Below are positions 37,291-46,004 of a DNA stretch of 64,000 nt, piece by piece. Position 1 is the stretch's first letter; every line of letters starts with the position of its first letter. Source of the stretch: UBA1479 sp040216635 (GTDB lineage: Bacteria > Pseudomonadota > Alphaproteobacteria > Rhodospirillales > Casp-alpha2); the NCBI GenBank assembly GCA_040216635.1, contig JAVJOU010000003.1, positions 124,001-188,000 of the forward strand, given 5' to 3'. The notes beneath the pieces were generated by a model. The model saw only the letters and a list, made by a program, of their open reading frames with translations, was not told the DNA's origin and ran no database searches. A program made the translations under genes and the position numbers.

Positions 37291-37769
37291 GAGTTGCCAG
37301 CCCTCATTTCAGCGGCCGCGTCCATGACGGCGCGGACGATTTTGTCATATCCCGTGCAGCGGCACAGGTTTCCTGCCAGGCCGAAGCGGACCTCGGTTTC
37401 CGTGGGGTCGGGGTTTTTCTCAAGCAGGGCTTTCGCCATGTTGAGGAAGCCCGGCGTACAGATGCCGCATTGCAGGGCCGCATGGTCGAGGAATTTCTGC
37501 TGCAGGGGGTGCAGTTCGTTGCCGTTGGACATGCCTTCGATGGTTTCGATGTCGGCCCCTTCAAGTTCGGCCCCCAGAACCAGGCAGGCATTGATCGCAC
37601 GGCCGTTCAGAATAACGGTGCAGGCACCGCAATCGCCGCTGCCGCAGCCGTTTTTCGTGCCGGTCATGTGAAGGTTCTCACGCAGAACCTCAAGCAGGGT
37701 TTGATCGGCCGCACAGCTGAAGTCGACTTCGTCGCCGTTGATCGTGGCCGTGATGAGATGTTTCGCCAT
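37287..37769 (-). CDS. Molybdenum hydroxylase 2Fe-2S subunit
   Basis: A 160-residue protein with two [2Fe-2S] clusters. The plant-type cluster is in GCGSGDCGACTVILNG plus the later NACL; the second is in CGICTPGFLNMA and NLCRCTGYDKI. It relays electrons from the Mo site to the FAD subunit. Overlaps: 1 base with the FAD gene (TAATG) and 4 with the large-subunit gene. Confidence 0.95.
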   Translation of the reverse strand: MAKHLITATINGDEVDFSCAADQTLLEVLRENLHMTGTKNGCGSGDCGACTVILNGRAINACLVLGAELEGADIETIEGMSNGNELHPLQQKFLDHAALQCGICTPGFLNMAKALLEKNPDPTETEVRFGLAGNLCRCTGYDKIVRAVMDAAAEMRAGNS

Positions 37770-38638
37770 TATTTGCTCTCCGCGCGTTGCCAGGCGATCT
37801 TCGTGGTCCGGCAGGCCAGGACGCCGGCAACTTTTGTTCTGAATTTTATGGTGCCGCGTTTGTCGTCGATGGGCGCGCAGGTCTTGCTGGCCGCTTCGGC
37901 AAGGGATGTCAGGACCGCGTCGTCCAGTTTGTTGCCGACCAGGATGTCGGCGGCGTCCTTGACCAGCCGGGCGGTCGGCGCGACCGCCCCCAGGGCCAGG
38001 CGGGCGGCCGCGCAGGTGCCGTCCGCGTTAAGAACGACGGAAGCACCGGCGCCGACGACGGCGATGTCCATTTCCGTGCGGGGAATAAACCGCAGGTAAG
38101 CATCACCGGCCTTTTCGGCATGGATCGGCAAAATGAACGCGGTGATGAATTCACCTTGCGCCAGCGACGTCTTGCCGGGCCCGGTCAACAGGTCTTCGAC
38201 GGCGGCTTCCCGCACCCCGCCCGGGCCGGCGATGACGGCTTGTGCCGCTGCCGCGATCAGGGCGGGGACACTGTCGGCGGCCGGCGAAGCATTGCAGAAA
38301 TTGCCGCCGATCGTCGCACGGCCCTGCACCTGGTCCGAGCCGATCAGCTGGACCGCTTCGACAACGCCCGGCCACATGGCCTTGAGCTGTGCGTTTTCTC
38401 CCAATTCCGCGCCGGTCACGGCAGCCCCGATGCGGACATGGTCCGAATGGAACGTGACTTCCCGCGTTTCGTGAATTTTTTTGATGTCGACCAGCAGCGC
38501 CGGTTCGATCATCTCTTCCTTCATCTGAACGATCAAATCCGTCCCGCCGGCGAACACTTTCGCCCCGGGACCTTCCGCTGCCAGCAAGGCAACGGCGGAT
38601 TCTATCGTTTCAGGGGATTCATACCTAAGTTCGATCAC
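37769..38638 (-). CDS. Molybdenum hydroxylase FAD subunit (CoxM-like)
   Basis: A 289-residue FAD subunit and first gene of the operon. The flavin motifs are FAGGTDLIVQMK and RATIGGNFCNASPAADSVP, with a CO-dehydrogenase flavoprotein C-terminal domain. The start is GTG at 38638. It hands electrons on to an acceptor such as quinone or NAD. A palindrome (GACAC-N5-GTGTC) lies about 100 bases upstream. Confidence 0.93.
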   Translation of the reverse strand: MIELRYESPETIESAVALLAAEGPGAKVFAGGTDLIVQMKEEMIEPALLVDIKKIHETREVTFHSDHVRIGAAVTGAELGENAQLKAMWPGVVEAVQLIGSDQVQGRATIGGNFCNASPAADSVPALIAAAAQAVIAGPGGVREAAVEDLLTGPGKTSLAQGEFITAFILPIHAEKAGDAYLRFIPRTEMDIAVVGAGASVVLNADGTCAAARLALGAVAPTARLVKDAADILVGNKLDDAVLTSLAEAASKTCAPIDDKRGTIKFRTKVAGVLACRTTKIAWQRAESK

Positions 38639-38736
38639 GGTTTAAGAACCTCACTCGCATATTGGAATTCTGCCCGTCGCTGAATGAACGGAACATTTTC
38701 ACGCGTTTGAAAGCGGGTAATTGTTCGCCGGGCAAT

Positions 38737-38751
38737 GACACTATCTGTGTC
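38737..38751. promoter_or_regulatory. Inverted repeat GACAC-N5-GTGTC before the hydroxylase operon
   Basis: Two 5-base arms with the spacer TATCT, in the 220-base gap between the hydroxylase operon start (38638) and the dioxygenase stop (38859). A likely operator by position; the regulator is not known. Confidence 0.35.
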
Positions 38752-38858
38752 CAGGTTAGCCCGTACGCCGCAGCTTAGAAATGGTTTTCATCCATTTCCA
38801 TCTGTTCGGAGGGCCAAAACCCAATCGCGTGCCGTTTCGGTGTAAGGCGTAAAGCAGC

Positions 38859-39734
38859 CTAAACCGGGCGCTCACCGATCACCGTGCAGCGTTCCATGTA
38901 GCGGTCGGCGGAATAGTCCGAGACCGCGTAATGCATCAGCGAACGATTGTCCCAAACCAGCACATCATGGGGCTGCCAGGAATGGCGGTATTGGAATTCG
39001 GGCTTGATTGCATGGCGGTAAAGGGAGTCCAGGATCGCCCGGCTTTCCTCGATCGTGAAGCCTTCGATATGCGAGGTGAAACCCGGATTAACGTAAAGGG
39101 ACTTGCGGCCCGTGTCGGCATGGGTGCGCACGATCGGATGAATGCACTGGTTGGCGCCGTCGAAATCCTTGTCGATCACGATGGGCTGGGCGTATTGCGT
39201 CGCCGCCGCGACGGCGAAGTCATGCACGGCGTTGAGGTTGGCCAATGTCGCCTTCATCCCGTCCGACAGGGCTTCGTAAGCCTGAGTCATGTCGGTGAAG
39301 ATGGTATCCCCGCCGTAAGGGGGGATCTCGATGGCATACAGCACCGAGGCCTGCGCCGGCCGGTCGCGGAACGAGACATCCGAATGCCAATAGGTCCCGG
39401 CCCGGGCACGGCCCTTGGCCTCGCCCTTGTCGTCGACCTTGTTGGAGACACGGTAGATTTGCGGATGTTCCGGATGCAGATAGCGCGACACCGTGTCCTG
39501 CAGCGGCGGCTGACCTTCGTCGTGGAACAGCGGGCCGAAACGGCGGGAAAATTCCATATGCTGATGCTGGTTGATGGACTGATCACGTACGACCATCAGG
39601 CCCCCGGCCTCAAGCCAGGCCTGTTTGATCTCGCCGAACAGGTTGTCACCGGAACTGCCGGCAAGGTCTGCTCCCAGATCGACGCCGGTGATTTCGACGC
39701 CCAAATTGCCGAGGGGTTTTTTCTGAATGGTCAT
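38859..39734 (-). CDS. TauD/TfdA family Fe(II)/2-oxoglutarate dioxygenase
   Basis: A 291-residue dioxygenase. The iron-binding HxD is in TYWHSDVSF, the distal His is in DNRSLMHYAVSDY, and the 2-oxoglutarate contacts are in SLYVNPGFTSHIEGF and the later Arg. Members hydroxylate or desulfonate taurine, sulfate esters or related compounds. The ATG at 39734 with AAGGAAG upstream was taken over a much longer frame from 39881, whose extra residues do not match the family. It diverges from the IclR gene with a shared operator region, so it is likely its target. Confidence 0.9.
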   Translation of the reverse strand: MTIQKKPLGNLGVEITGVDLGADLAGSSGDNLFGEIKQAWLEAGGLMVVRDQSINQHQHMEFSRRFGPLFHDEGQPPLQDTVSRYLHPEHPQIYRVSNKVDDKGEAKGRARAGTYWHSDVSFRDRPAQASVLYAIEIPPYGGDTIFTDMTQAYEALSDGMKATLANLNAVHDFAVAAATQYAQPIVIDKDFDGANQCIHPIVRTHADTGRKSLYVNPGFTSHIEGFTIEESRAILDSLYRHAIKPEFQYRHSWQPHDVLVWDNRSLMHYAVSDYSADRYMERCTVIGERPV

Positions 39735-39890
39735 GGTCTTCGGGTCTTCCTTGGATGTTGGTGTCGTCCTGACCGGATGTATGTGATTTTTTCTTTTCGG
39801 CCATGGGCGGAAGGCTAATGCGGATCGGCATGTTTCGCCAAGCCGCGGACGGTTCAGCTTGAAAAATGCGCGAAGATGCATATTTTATCA

Positions 39891-39919
39891 ATGAAACTAT
39901 ATTTCATTTGATGAAACTA
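39891..39919. promoter_or_regulatory. Operator array of three ATGAAA half-sites
   Basis: ATGAAACTA occurs at 39891 and again at 39911, exactly 20 bases apart, with TTTCAT at 39902 to 39907 between them. This gives TTTCAT-TTG-ATGAAA (a 15-base palindrome) and ATGAAA-CTATA-TTTCAT, sharing the middle half-site. It lies between the dioxygenase and IclR starts, a fitting IclR-dimer site. Confidence 0.55.
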
Positions 39920-39950
39920 ATGCGGGAAAGGCGCTAGCAAGGTCGAGCCC

Positions 39951-40742
39951 ATGGGATCCTATAAACCGGTCAATGCGGTCATTCGCGGGATGGAAGTTCT
40001 GGCCGCCGTCAACAAGCTCAAGGGCAAGGCGACGGTCGGTGAAATCCACCGCGAGACGGCAATCGACAAAGCGACGATCGTGCGCATGCTCGAAACCCTG
40101 ATGCATGCGGGATATGTGTACCGCGACGATGATCGTACAATGTATGAGGTCACGGGTAAAACCCTGCTGCTATGTGCAGGCTATGACCGGCATCGCGCGG
40201 TCGGGCGGATCGTCTCGCCCTTTATCTCATCGTTCCGCAACGCCATGGGTTGGCCGTCGGATGTGGCCATTTTCGACCGCGACGCCATGGTTCTGATCGA
40301 ATCCTCACGCGCGGCGGGGCCGATCCTGGTCAACCGGCTGCCGGGCTACCGCGCGCCCATGCTGGCGACCAGCTTGGGGCTGTCCTATCTTGCCTTTGCC
40401 GCCGTTGAAGAACGGGAAGACGTGTTAAAGCGTGTTGCCGAACAACCCCAGTCCTGGAACGAAATCGCCCATAACCGGGAACAAACGGAAAAACTGTTCC
40501 GCGAGATCCGGTCCCAAGGGTACGCGACCATGCACGAGGAATATTCGCGCACGGAATACGGCCGCCAGATTTCCACGGTCGGCGTGCCGATCCTGAACGA
40601 TGCGGGCGTGTCCGTTGCGGCGATGAACGTGCTTTATCTGAAATCCGCCTTGTCCCGGGACGAGGCGATCAAAACTATGGTGCCGCCGCTTCAGGAATGC
40701 GCCGCCGAGATCGCGGCGGCCCTGGCCGCCGATCCGGGGTGA
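39951..40742 (+). CDS. IclR-family transcriptional regulator
   Basis: A 263-residue regulator: winged helix-turn-helix (AVIRGMEVLAAVNKL, ATVGEIHRETAIDKATIVRMLETL) and the C-terminal effector domain (GWPSDVAIFDRDAMVLIESS, LNDAGVSVAAMNVLYLKSA). It is transcribed away from the dioxygenase gene. It most likely controls that gene and itself through the half-site array between them; the effector is unknown. Confidence 0.92.
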   Translation: MGSYKPVNAVIRGMEVLAAVNKLKGKATVGEIHRETAIDKATIVRMLETLMHAGYVYRDDDRTMYEVTGKTLLLCAGYDRHRAVGRIVSPFISSFRNAMGWPSDVAIFDRDAMVLIESSRAAGPILVNRLPGYRAPMLATSLGLSYLAFAAVEEREDVLKRVAEQPQSWNEIAHNREQTEKLFREIRSQGYATMHEEYSRTEYGRQISTVGVPILNDAGVSVAAMNVLYLKSALSRDEAIKTMVPPLQECAAEIAAALAADPG

Positions 40743-40776
40743 TGATTATTCGGAAAGAGATGGCAGGAAAGCCGAA

Positions 40777-41127
40777 TCAGCCCATTTTTTTGACGGCATT
40801 CATGCAATCGAAGAATATCTGCTGCGCCTGACCGCGCTGTGATTCTTCTTGATCCCAGGCCCGTTCCCGCAATGCTTTCAATGATGCGGTGCGGTGCTGA
40901 TCGTCGGTTCCGGCGATCTGGGCGTTGATCTGCTGAATGGTCTGTTGGCGGGCGTCTTCGATCGAGGACAGCAGTTCGTTGTGATCGGCCTTGCACTTGG
41001 CCACGGTGAGGGAGCCGCTTTCCGCCGTCGCCACCCACCACGCCAGCAGCAGCGCCGCCGCGATCAGCGGTGCCGGCGCTTTGCGCCGGACCATCAGGTC
41101 CCAGTCGTATTCCTGCCATCTGGACAT
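40777..41127 (-). CDS. Small membrane-anchored coiled-coil protein
   Basis: 116 residues: a short basic head, one membrane helix (PLIAAALLLAWWVATA), then a mostly helical domain with two cysteines (VAKCKADHNE and FFDCMNAVKKMG) that could form a disulfide in the periplasm. No family is recognised. No strong ribosome site precedes the ATG, which slightly lowers confidence. Confidence 0.55.
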   Translation of the reverse strand: MSRWQEYDWDLMVRRKAPAPLIAAALLLAWWVATAESGSLTVAKCKADHNELLSSIEDARQQTIQQINAQIAGTDDQHRTASLKALRERAWDQEESQRGQAQQIFFDCMNAVKKMG

Positions 41128-41210
41128 GTCGGAAATTTTATCGGGGTCTGGATAAGAAAGTAAAGAAAACCACGGAGGCGGTGAGGGAGTGAGAAGGGGA
41201 ACCTCTTTAT

Positions 41211-41373
41211 TCAGTCATGGCCGGGCGTGACCCGGCCATCCACGTGCGGATCAAGTCGAAAACCGAGAGAAGGAAGGCGTGGATACCCGTGTCAAGCACG
41301 GGTATGACGGTAAAAGGATGCATCCAACTAATCTTCTAAACCGATCAGCAGCCGATCAAGTTCGGGGATGACG
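41211..41373. repeat. REP-like palindrome array (two full copies, one degenerate)
   Basis: Copy 1: ATGGCCGGG-CGTGA-CCCGGCCAT (41217 to 41239). Copy 2: ATACCCGTG-TCAAG-CACGGGTAT (41283 to 41305). Both are perfect 9-bp stems with 5-base loops, with a further partial one at about 41357 to 41373 (TCAAGTTCGGGGATGACGG). Sequences of the form CCCGGGTCAAGCCCGGGAATGACGG are dispersed repeats in many alphaproteobacteria. The array fills the gap between moaA and the small membrane-protein gene, both on the minus strand. Confidence 0.65.
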
Positions 41374-41420
41374 GCATCTCATTCGTCTCATCACCTCACC
41401 GTCTCTGTGGTGATACTTCG

Positions 41421-42419
41421 CTAGCCGCCGGTCACACTCATATGGCGGCCCACGGCGGGGGTGTCGCCGCGCCGTTCGATGACGAAGTCGTGGCCCTTGG
41501 GCTTGCGGCCGATGGCTTCGTCGATGGCGGCATCCAGGGTTTCGTCGGCTTCGGAGGCACGCAAGGGGGCACGCAGGTCGGCCGCGTCGTCCTGGCCCAG
41601 GCACATGTAGAGGGTGCCCGTGCAGGTCAGGCGCACGCGGTTGCAGCCTTCGCAGAAATTATGGGTCATCGGAGTGATGAAGCCGAGCTTCTGGCCCGTC
41701 TCAGAGATTTCGGTATAGCGTGCCGGACCGCCCGTCTTGAACGGGATGTCGGTCAGCGTCCAGTTTCGTTCCAGGTTCTGGCGCACGGTCGAAAGCGGCA
41801 GGTACTGGTCCGTGCGGTCCTGATCGATCTCGCCCAGCGGCATGGTTTCGATCAGGGTCATGTCGAAAGCGTTTTCGCCGCAGTATTCGATCATGCGGTC
41901 CAATTCGTCTTCGTTGAAGTTCTTGAGCGCCACCGTGTTGATCTTCACATGCAGGCCGGCTTTGCGGGCGGCGTCAATGCCGTCCAAAACCTTGTCCAAC
42001 TTGCCCCAGCGGGTGATCGCTTCGAACCGGTCCGCATCCAGAGTGTCCAACGACACGTTGATGCGGCGCACGCCTGCGTCGACCAGCTCGTCGGCGAAAC
42101 GCGCCAACTGTGATCCGTTGGAGGTCAGGGTCAGTTCCTCAAGGTCGCCGGTCTTCAGATGCCGGCCCAAGGATTTGATCAAGGACATGATATTGCGCCG
42201 GACCAGCGGCTCGCCCCCGGTCAGACGCAATTTCTTGACGCCTTTGCGCACGAAGGCCGAACACAGACGGTCGAGTTCTTCCAGCGACAGGATTTCCGCC
42301 TTGGGCAGAAAGGTCATGTCTTCCGCCATGCAATAGACACAGCGGAAGTCGCAGCGGTCTGTGACGGAAACGCGGAGGTAGGTCACCGCCCGTCCGAAGG
42401 GGTCGATCATGCTGGTCAT
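41421..42419 (-). CDS. moaA: GTP 3',8-cyclase MoaA
   Basis: A 332-residue radical-SAM enzyme, first step of molybdenum cofactor synthesis. The SAM cluster motif is CDFRCVYC; the second cluster is in CEGCNRVRLTCTG; and it ends in the required di-glycine (SVTGG), as in MoaA. MoaA makes the precursor that molybdoenzymes including both formate dehydrogenases and the hydroxylase here need. A palindrome resembling a molybdate box lies about 100 bases upstream. Confidence 0.95.
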   Translation of the reverse strand: MTSMIDPFGRAVTYLRVSVTDRCDFRCVYCMAEDMTFLPKAEILSLEELDRLCSAFVRKGVKKLRLTGGEPLVRRNIMSLIKSLGRHLKTGDLEELTLTSNGSQLARFADELVDAGVRRINVSLDTLDADRFEAITRWGKLDKVLDGIDAARKAGLHVKINTVALKNFNEDELDRMIEYCGENAFDMTLIETMPLGEIDQDRTDQYLPLSTVRQNLERNWTLTDIPFKTGGPARYTEISETGQKLGFITPMTHNFCEGCNRVRLTCTGTLYMCLGQDDAADLRAPLRASEADETLDAAIDEAIGRKPKGHDFVIERRGDTPAVGRHMSVTGG

Positions 42420-42521
42420 GGGGTCAGCCCAGTTGCGTCCTCAAGTTTTTATTATAAGCCCGTTTCCGGGCTGCCGGCGGGGCCGTTCGCAACCCGCCGC
42501 CGTTATTCCAGTCAGTCATAT

Positions 42522-42541
42522 CGTTACTTAAGATAGTAACG
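42522..42541. promoter_or_regulatory. Palindrome before moaA resembling a ModE/Mo-box
   Basis: CGTTACT-TAAGAT-AGTAACG has perfect 7-base arms with a 6-base spacer. ModE-type boxes have CGTTATATA-N6-TATAACG-like half-sites, so the outer CGTTA/TAACG and the 6-base spacer agree, while the inner bases do not. It sits about 103 bases before the moaA start. Confidence 0.5.
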
Positions 42542-42616
42542 TCAACGCTCCTTGTCGCCCCCAATTTTAATGCGGAATTCCGCACAGTGGAAAGTCTTAG
42601 GGGCAATAAAAGGGCC

Positions 42617-44728
42617 TCAACTGTCGTTATCCGGTTCCGACGACAAGCCCTTGGCCTTCATGTCTTCGGCGGCGGTTTGGCGCATTTCCTCGCGTTCGCG
42701 CAGATAATCCTCGGTCGTCCGGGTCTGCGGGCGGGGCGCGCCGGCAAGCGGATTGACCTGATCGAACTGCACCATCACGCGACAGTCGTCGCACATCTTG
42801 ATGCGGTCCAACGCGGCACCGGCGAACATGGTATGGCCGCGCAGTTTCTCGGTCATCTGGTGAATGGTCGCATGGGTGCCATACGGCTTGCCGCAACGGA
42901 TGCAGTGGAAGGGGTCTTCTTCCTTCTGCACGCGGGGGGATTTGGCTTCGTCCTTGAACGACAGGCGCGGGGTCAGCGTGATGACGCTTTCCGGGCAGGT
43001 TTTCACGCACAGCCCACATTGCACGCAGGCGTCTTCGACGAACGACAGTTGTGGTTTGTCCGGATTGTCGCGCAGCGCCCTGGCCGGGCAGGCACCGACG
43101 CAGGAAAGACAGAGCGTGCAGCCCGCGACGTCGATATTGACCGTGCCGAAGGGTGCTCCCTGCGGCATGGCCACTTCATCGACCTTGTTGGGGGCGGCAT
43201 CGTGCAGGGCTTCGAGCGCCAAGCGCATGACCGTGCGTTTGCGGCCCAAGGGCAGGAAATCGCCCTGCGGCATGGCGGGAAGTTTTTCGAGTGACCAGAG
43301 GGCGTCTTCCACCGCCGACGGGTCATCCAGGTGCAGGTGCTGGACCCGGCCCTTGCCGTAACCCAAGGCGTCGAACACGGTTTCAGCGATGTCGATTTCG
43401 CCGATCTGGGCTTGCGCTTCCTCGCGCTTTTTCGGCGGCAGCAGAAGTAGACAGCGCGTGGCGCCGTAAGCGGCCGCCGACAGGAACAGGTCCAGCCCGG
43501 CCTGGGTCACTTCGTTGACGGCAAAGGGAATACAGTTCGCAGGCAGGCCCCGCCCCATGCGTGATATCAGGCCGATCGCTTCCTCGCCCTGATCTGCGTC
43601 ATGGATCAGCAGGATCGGATCGGTGCCGCCCGCTTTCTGATAGGTGCGCAGCACCGTGCGCGCACGCTTGAACAATTCGTCGCCGAGCGGCAGGGCATAG
43701 GTCGCGGCCCCGGTCGGGCAGACCGAGGCACAGACGCCGCAGCCGCCGCATAGGTAGGGATCGATCTTGACCCGTTCGTTATCCGGTGTGATGGCCCCGG
43801 CGGGGCAGTTGTCGATGCAGCGCGTGCAGCCGGTGATGCGCGACCGGGCATGGGCGCAGATCTTATCGTCGTAATCCACATAGCGCGGCTTTTCGAATTC
43901 GCCGACCATATCCGACATCTCGAAGATCGCGTCGGCGACCAGGGCCGGGTTCTTCGGGTCGGGATTGAAATAGCCGTCGCGCATGTCCGCATGGGGGAAC
44001 AGCGCCGGCCCGCCGCGCAGGTCCAAAATCAGATCGCATTCAGACGTGCCGGATTGCGGCTCGCCATCCCATTCCAAGGTCCCGCGTGACGATGCCTTGG
44101 CCGGGACGAAGCCTGAAATGGTCAGCTTGAACGCGCCCAGGTGGCCGCCCGCCCCGGTCACCTTGCCGGCGAAAACGGGAACTTCCATGATGGCCGGCGG
44201 CTGCACGTCCTTGGCGTTTTCCAGCACTAGGGTGACGTTCAGGCGCTGCGACAATTTGCGCGCGGCGTCGATGGCGTCTTCGTCGCGGCCGAGAACCAGG
44301 GCCACGCCGTCGGATTTCATGGAGACCGAGCGCGCTCCGGCCAGGTCCATGGCGGCCTCGTTCAACAGGGCGGCCATCTTGGCCGTCAGGTTGGAGGATG
44401 CCTTTTTATCCTTGGCCGCGTCGGACCAGCCCGCCTTTTCCCGGATGTTGGTAAAGGCAAGGGACGGCGGGGAATCCATTTCGTCCGCGGTTTCCAGGAA
44501 CAGGGGGGCTTCCTGCGTACAGGCCACCAAAACGGTGTTGCCTGTCTTGGCCGCGTCTCCGGCGACGCGCTGGAATTCCTCGACCTGGCGGCGGCACAGA
44601 TGAGTGGCGACGGTCAAATCACCTTCGGCCCCGTCTCCCTGGGCACAGGCCTTGGCCAGCGCCTTGCCGTCGATGGTCATCGTCCCCTCGCAGTCACAGA
44701 CGAGGACATGCTTCTGATTGAGCTTCAT
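42617..44728 (-). CDS. Formate-dehydrogenase-associated multi-cluster 4Fe-4S protein
   Basis: A 703-residue soluble protein. Cys sets for four [4Fe-4S] clusters are visible: C291/301/304/308, C327/330/333/337, C537/540/543/547 and C568/571/574/578. Near the C-terminus CxxC at 609/612 and 646/649 probably form a zinc ribbon. The first 280 residues have no cluster motif. Proteins of this make-up accompany periplasmic formate dehydrogenases and are likely an electron carrier or an assembly factor; the exact role is not known to me. It diverges from the ankyrin gene, and moaA lies downstream. Confidence 0.8.
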   Translation of the reverse strand: MKLNQKHVLVCDCEGTMTIDGKALAKACAQGDGAEGDLTVATHLCRRQVEEFQRVAGDAAKTGNTVLVACTQEAPLFLETADEMDSPPSLAFTNIREKAGWSDAAKDKKASSNLTAKMAALLNEAAMDLAGARSVSMKSDGVALVLGRDEDAIDAARKLSQRLNVTLVLENAKDVQPPAIMEVPVFAGKVTGAGGHLGAFKLTISGFVPAKASSRGTLEWDGEPQSGTSECDLILDLRGGPALFPHADMRDGYFNPDPKNPALVADAIFEMSDMVGEFEKPRYVDYDDKICAHARSRITGCTRCIDNCPAGAITPDNERVKIDPYLCGGCGVCASVCPTGAATYALPLGDELFKRARTVLRTYQKAGGTDPILLIHDADQGEEAIGLISRMGRGLPANCIPFAVNEVTQAGLDLFLSAAAYGATRCLLLLPPKKREEAQAQIGEIDIAETVFDALGYGKGRVQHLHLDDPSAVEDALWSLEKLPAMPQGDFLPLGRKRTVMRLALEALHDAAPNKVDEVAMPQGAPFGTVNIDVAGCTLCLSCVGACPARALRDNPDKPQLSFVEDACVQCGLCVKTCPESVITLTPRLSFKDEAKSPRVQKEEDPFHCIRCGKPYGTHATIHQMTEKLRGHTMFAGAALDRIKMCDDCRVMVQFDQVNPLAGAPRPQTRTTEDYLREREEMRQTAAEDMKAKGLSSEPDNDS

Positions 44729-44945
44729 GCGATCGATGCTTCCCTATACCGGCGCCGTTAAGGGGCGCTCGTGCGTTAACCTGTTTCCTTGGTGTAGGCC
44801 ACTTTAACGGAAATGAAAACGGTGCAGGAAATAGGGATATTGCCATCCCATGTGACACCCCGTTTACAACGGCCTCGTCAAACCCTAACTATGTGGGGAT
44901 TGTCGAGGGCGCGCAAAAGCCCCGGCACGGGAGAAAGAGGACGAC

Positions 44946-45248
44946 ATGGCTGATCAAAAGGCTTCGGGTAAGAACGGCCTTTCCGTCGATGACTTTTTGC
45001 TGGCGGCACAGCGCGGCGACCGTGAAACGCTGACGCGGGCGCTGGACGCGGGGTTGAAAATCAACGCCATCGATTCGCACGGTAACTCGGCGCTGATGTA
45101 CGCCGCCGCCGCCGGTCAGACCAAAACCTGCCAATGGCTGATCGACAAGGGCATCGACAAGGCAACGGTCAATAACTGGGGCCTGGGTGTGCGCGAGTGG
45201 TCGAAATGGTCGGACAACGCCGACGACATTCGCAAACTGGTTTACTGA
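44946..45248 (+). CDS. Ankyrin-repeat domain protein
   Basis: A 100-residue protein with about two ankyrin repeats (DDFLLAAQRGDRETLTRALDAG, given as LLAAQRGDRETLTRALDAG, and HGNSALMYAAAAGQTKTCQW). AGAGGA precedes the ATG. Such short ankyrin proteins mediate protein contacts. It is 27 bases upstream of a TetR-type gene, on the same strand. Confidence 0.75.
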   Translation: MADQKASGKNGLSVDDFLLAAQRGDRETLTRALDAGLKINAIDSHGNSALMYAAAAGQTKTCQWLIDKGIDKATVNNWGLGVREWSKWSDNADDIRKLVY

Positions 45249-45274
45249 ATATCGCTTGAACCGCAGGAGGCGCC

Positions 45275-45904
45275 ATGGCCGCGCCCCGACGGAAACCCGC
45301 TCCATCCAAGACCGCCGGCAAAAGCGTTGCGGCGGCTCCGGTCGTTGATCGTGCCTTGGCGATGGCGGACGATGTCGGCTGGGATAATCTGAGCCTTCGT
45401 GATCTTGCAGACGATCTGGGGTTTACGCCTGCGGAACTCGCCGCTTTATTCAAAGATAAAGACGCCATCGCCGATGCTTGGTTCACCCGTGCGCGCGACG
45501 CCATGCTGGCGGCTTCGCCCCGGGGCTTTGCCAGACAACCGGTCAAGGATCGGCTGAATATTCTCATACTGCGTTGGTTCGATACCCTTGCCCCGCACCG
45601 GGGTGTGACGGCCCAGATGCTGGGGGCGAAGATGTGGCTGTTTCACCCACACCATTATGTGCCCATGGTGTTCGATCTATCGCGGCTGATCCAATGGCTG
45701 CGTGACGCGGCCGGGATGACGGCGGGCGGGCGTCAGCGCCAGATCGAGGAAATCGGCCTGACGGTTCTGTTCCTTGCCGTGTTGCGGCGCTGGTGCCGGG
45801 ATGGCAGCGACGGGCAAACGGAAACGAAGAGTTATCTGGCCAAGCGGCTGGCACAGGCGGACGGCCTGGCGGCGAAGTGGTTTTCGGGAACAAGGGCTGT
45901 TTAG
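45275..45904 (+). CDS. TetR-family transcriptional regulator
   Basis: A 209-residue protein with an alanine/lysine-rich head, then a TetR-type helix-turn-helix (LSLRDLADDLGFTPAELAALF, with DKDAIADAWF following) and a helical C-terminal domain. The recognition helix departs from the usual TetR pattern (GFTPAELAALFKDK), and COQ9-like proteins have a related fold, so DNA binding is probable but not certain. CAGGAGG precedes the ATG. Confidence 0.75.
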   Translation: MAAPRRKPAPSKTAGKSVAAAPVVDRALAMADDVGWDNLSLRDLADDLGFTPAELAALFKDKDAIADAWFTRARDAMLAASPRGFARQPVKDRLNILILRWFDTLAPHRGVTAQMLGAKMWLFHPHHYVPMVFDLSRLIQWLRDAAGMTAGGRQRQIEEIGLTVLFLAVLRRWCRDGSDGQTETKSYLAKRLAQADGLAAKWFSGTRAV

Positions 45905-46004
45905 GAAAAAGTGATTGTCCAAAGGCCGGCTTGCCGCCCGGGCAGGGCCGGATCATCTTCACGTACGAAATGAACAGCCCCTTCAATACCGGAAGCTTGA
46001 GCCG

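Noticed and set aside
35008..38638. CO dehydrogenase identity for the Mo hydroxylase
   Set aside because: The AYRCSFR active-site loop is absent, so only a general hydroxylase assignment is justified.
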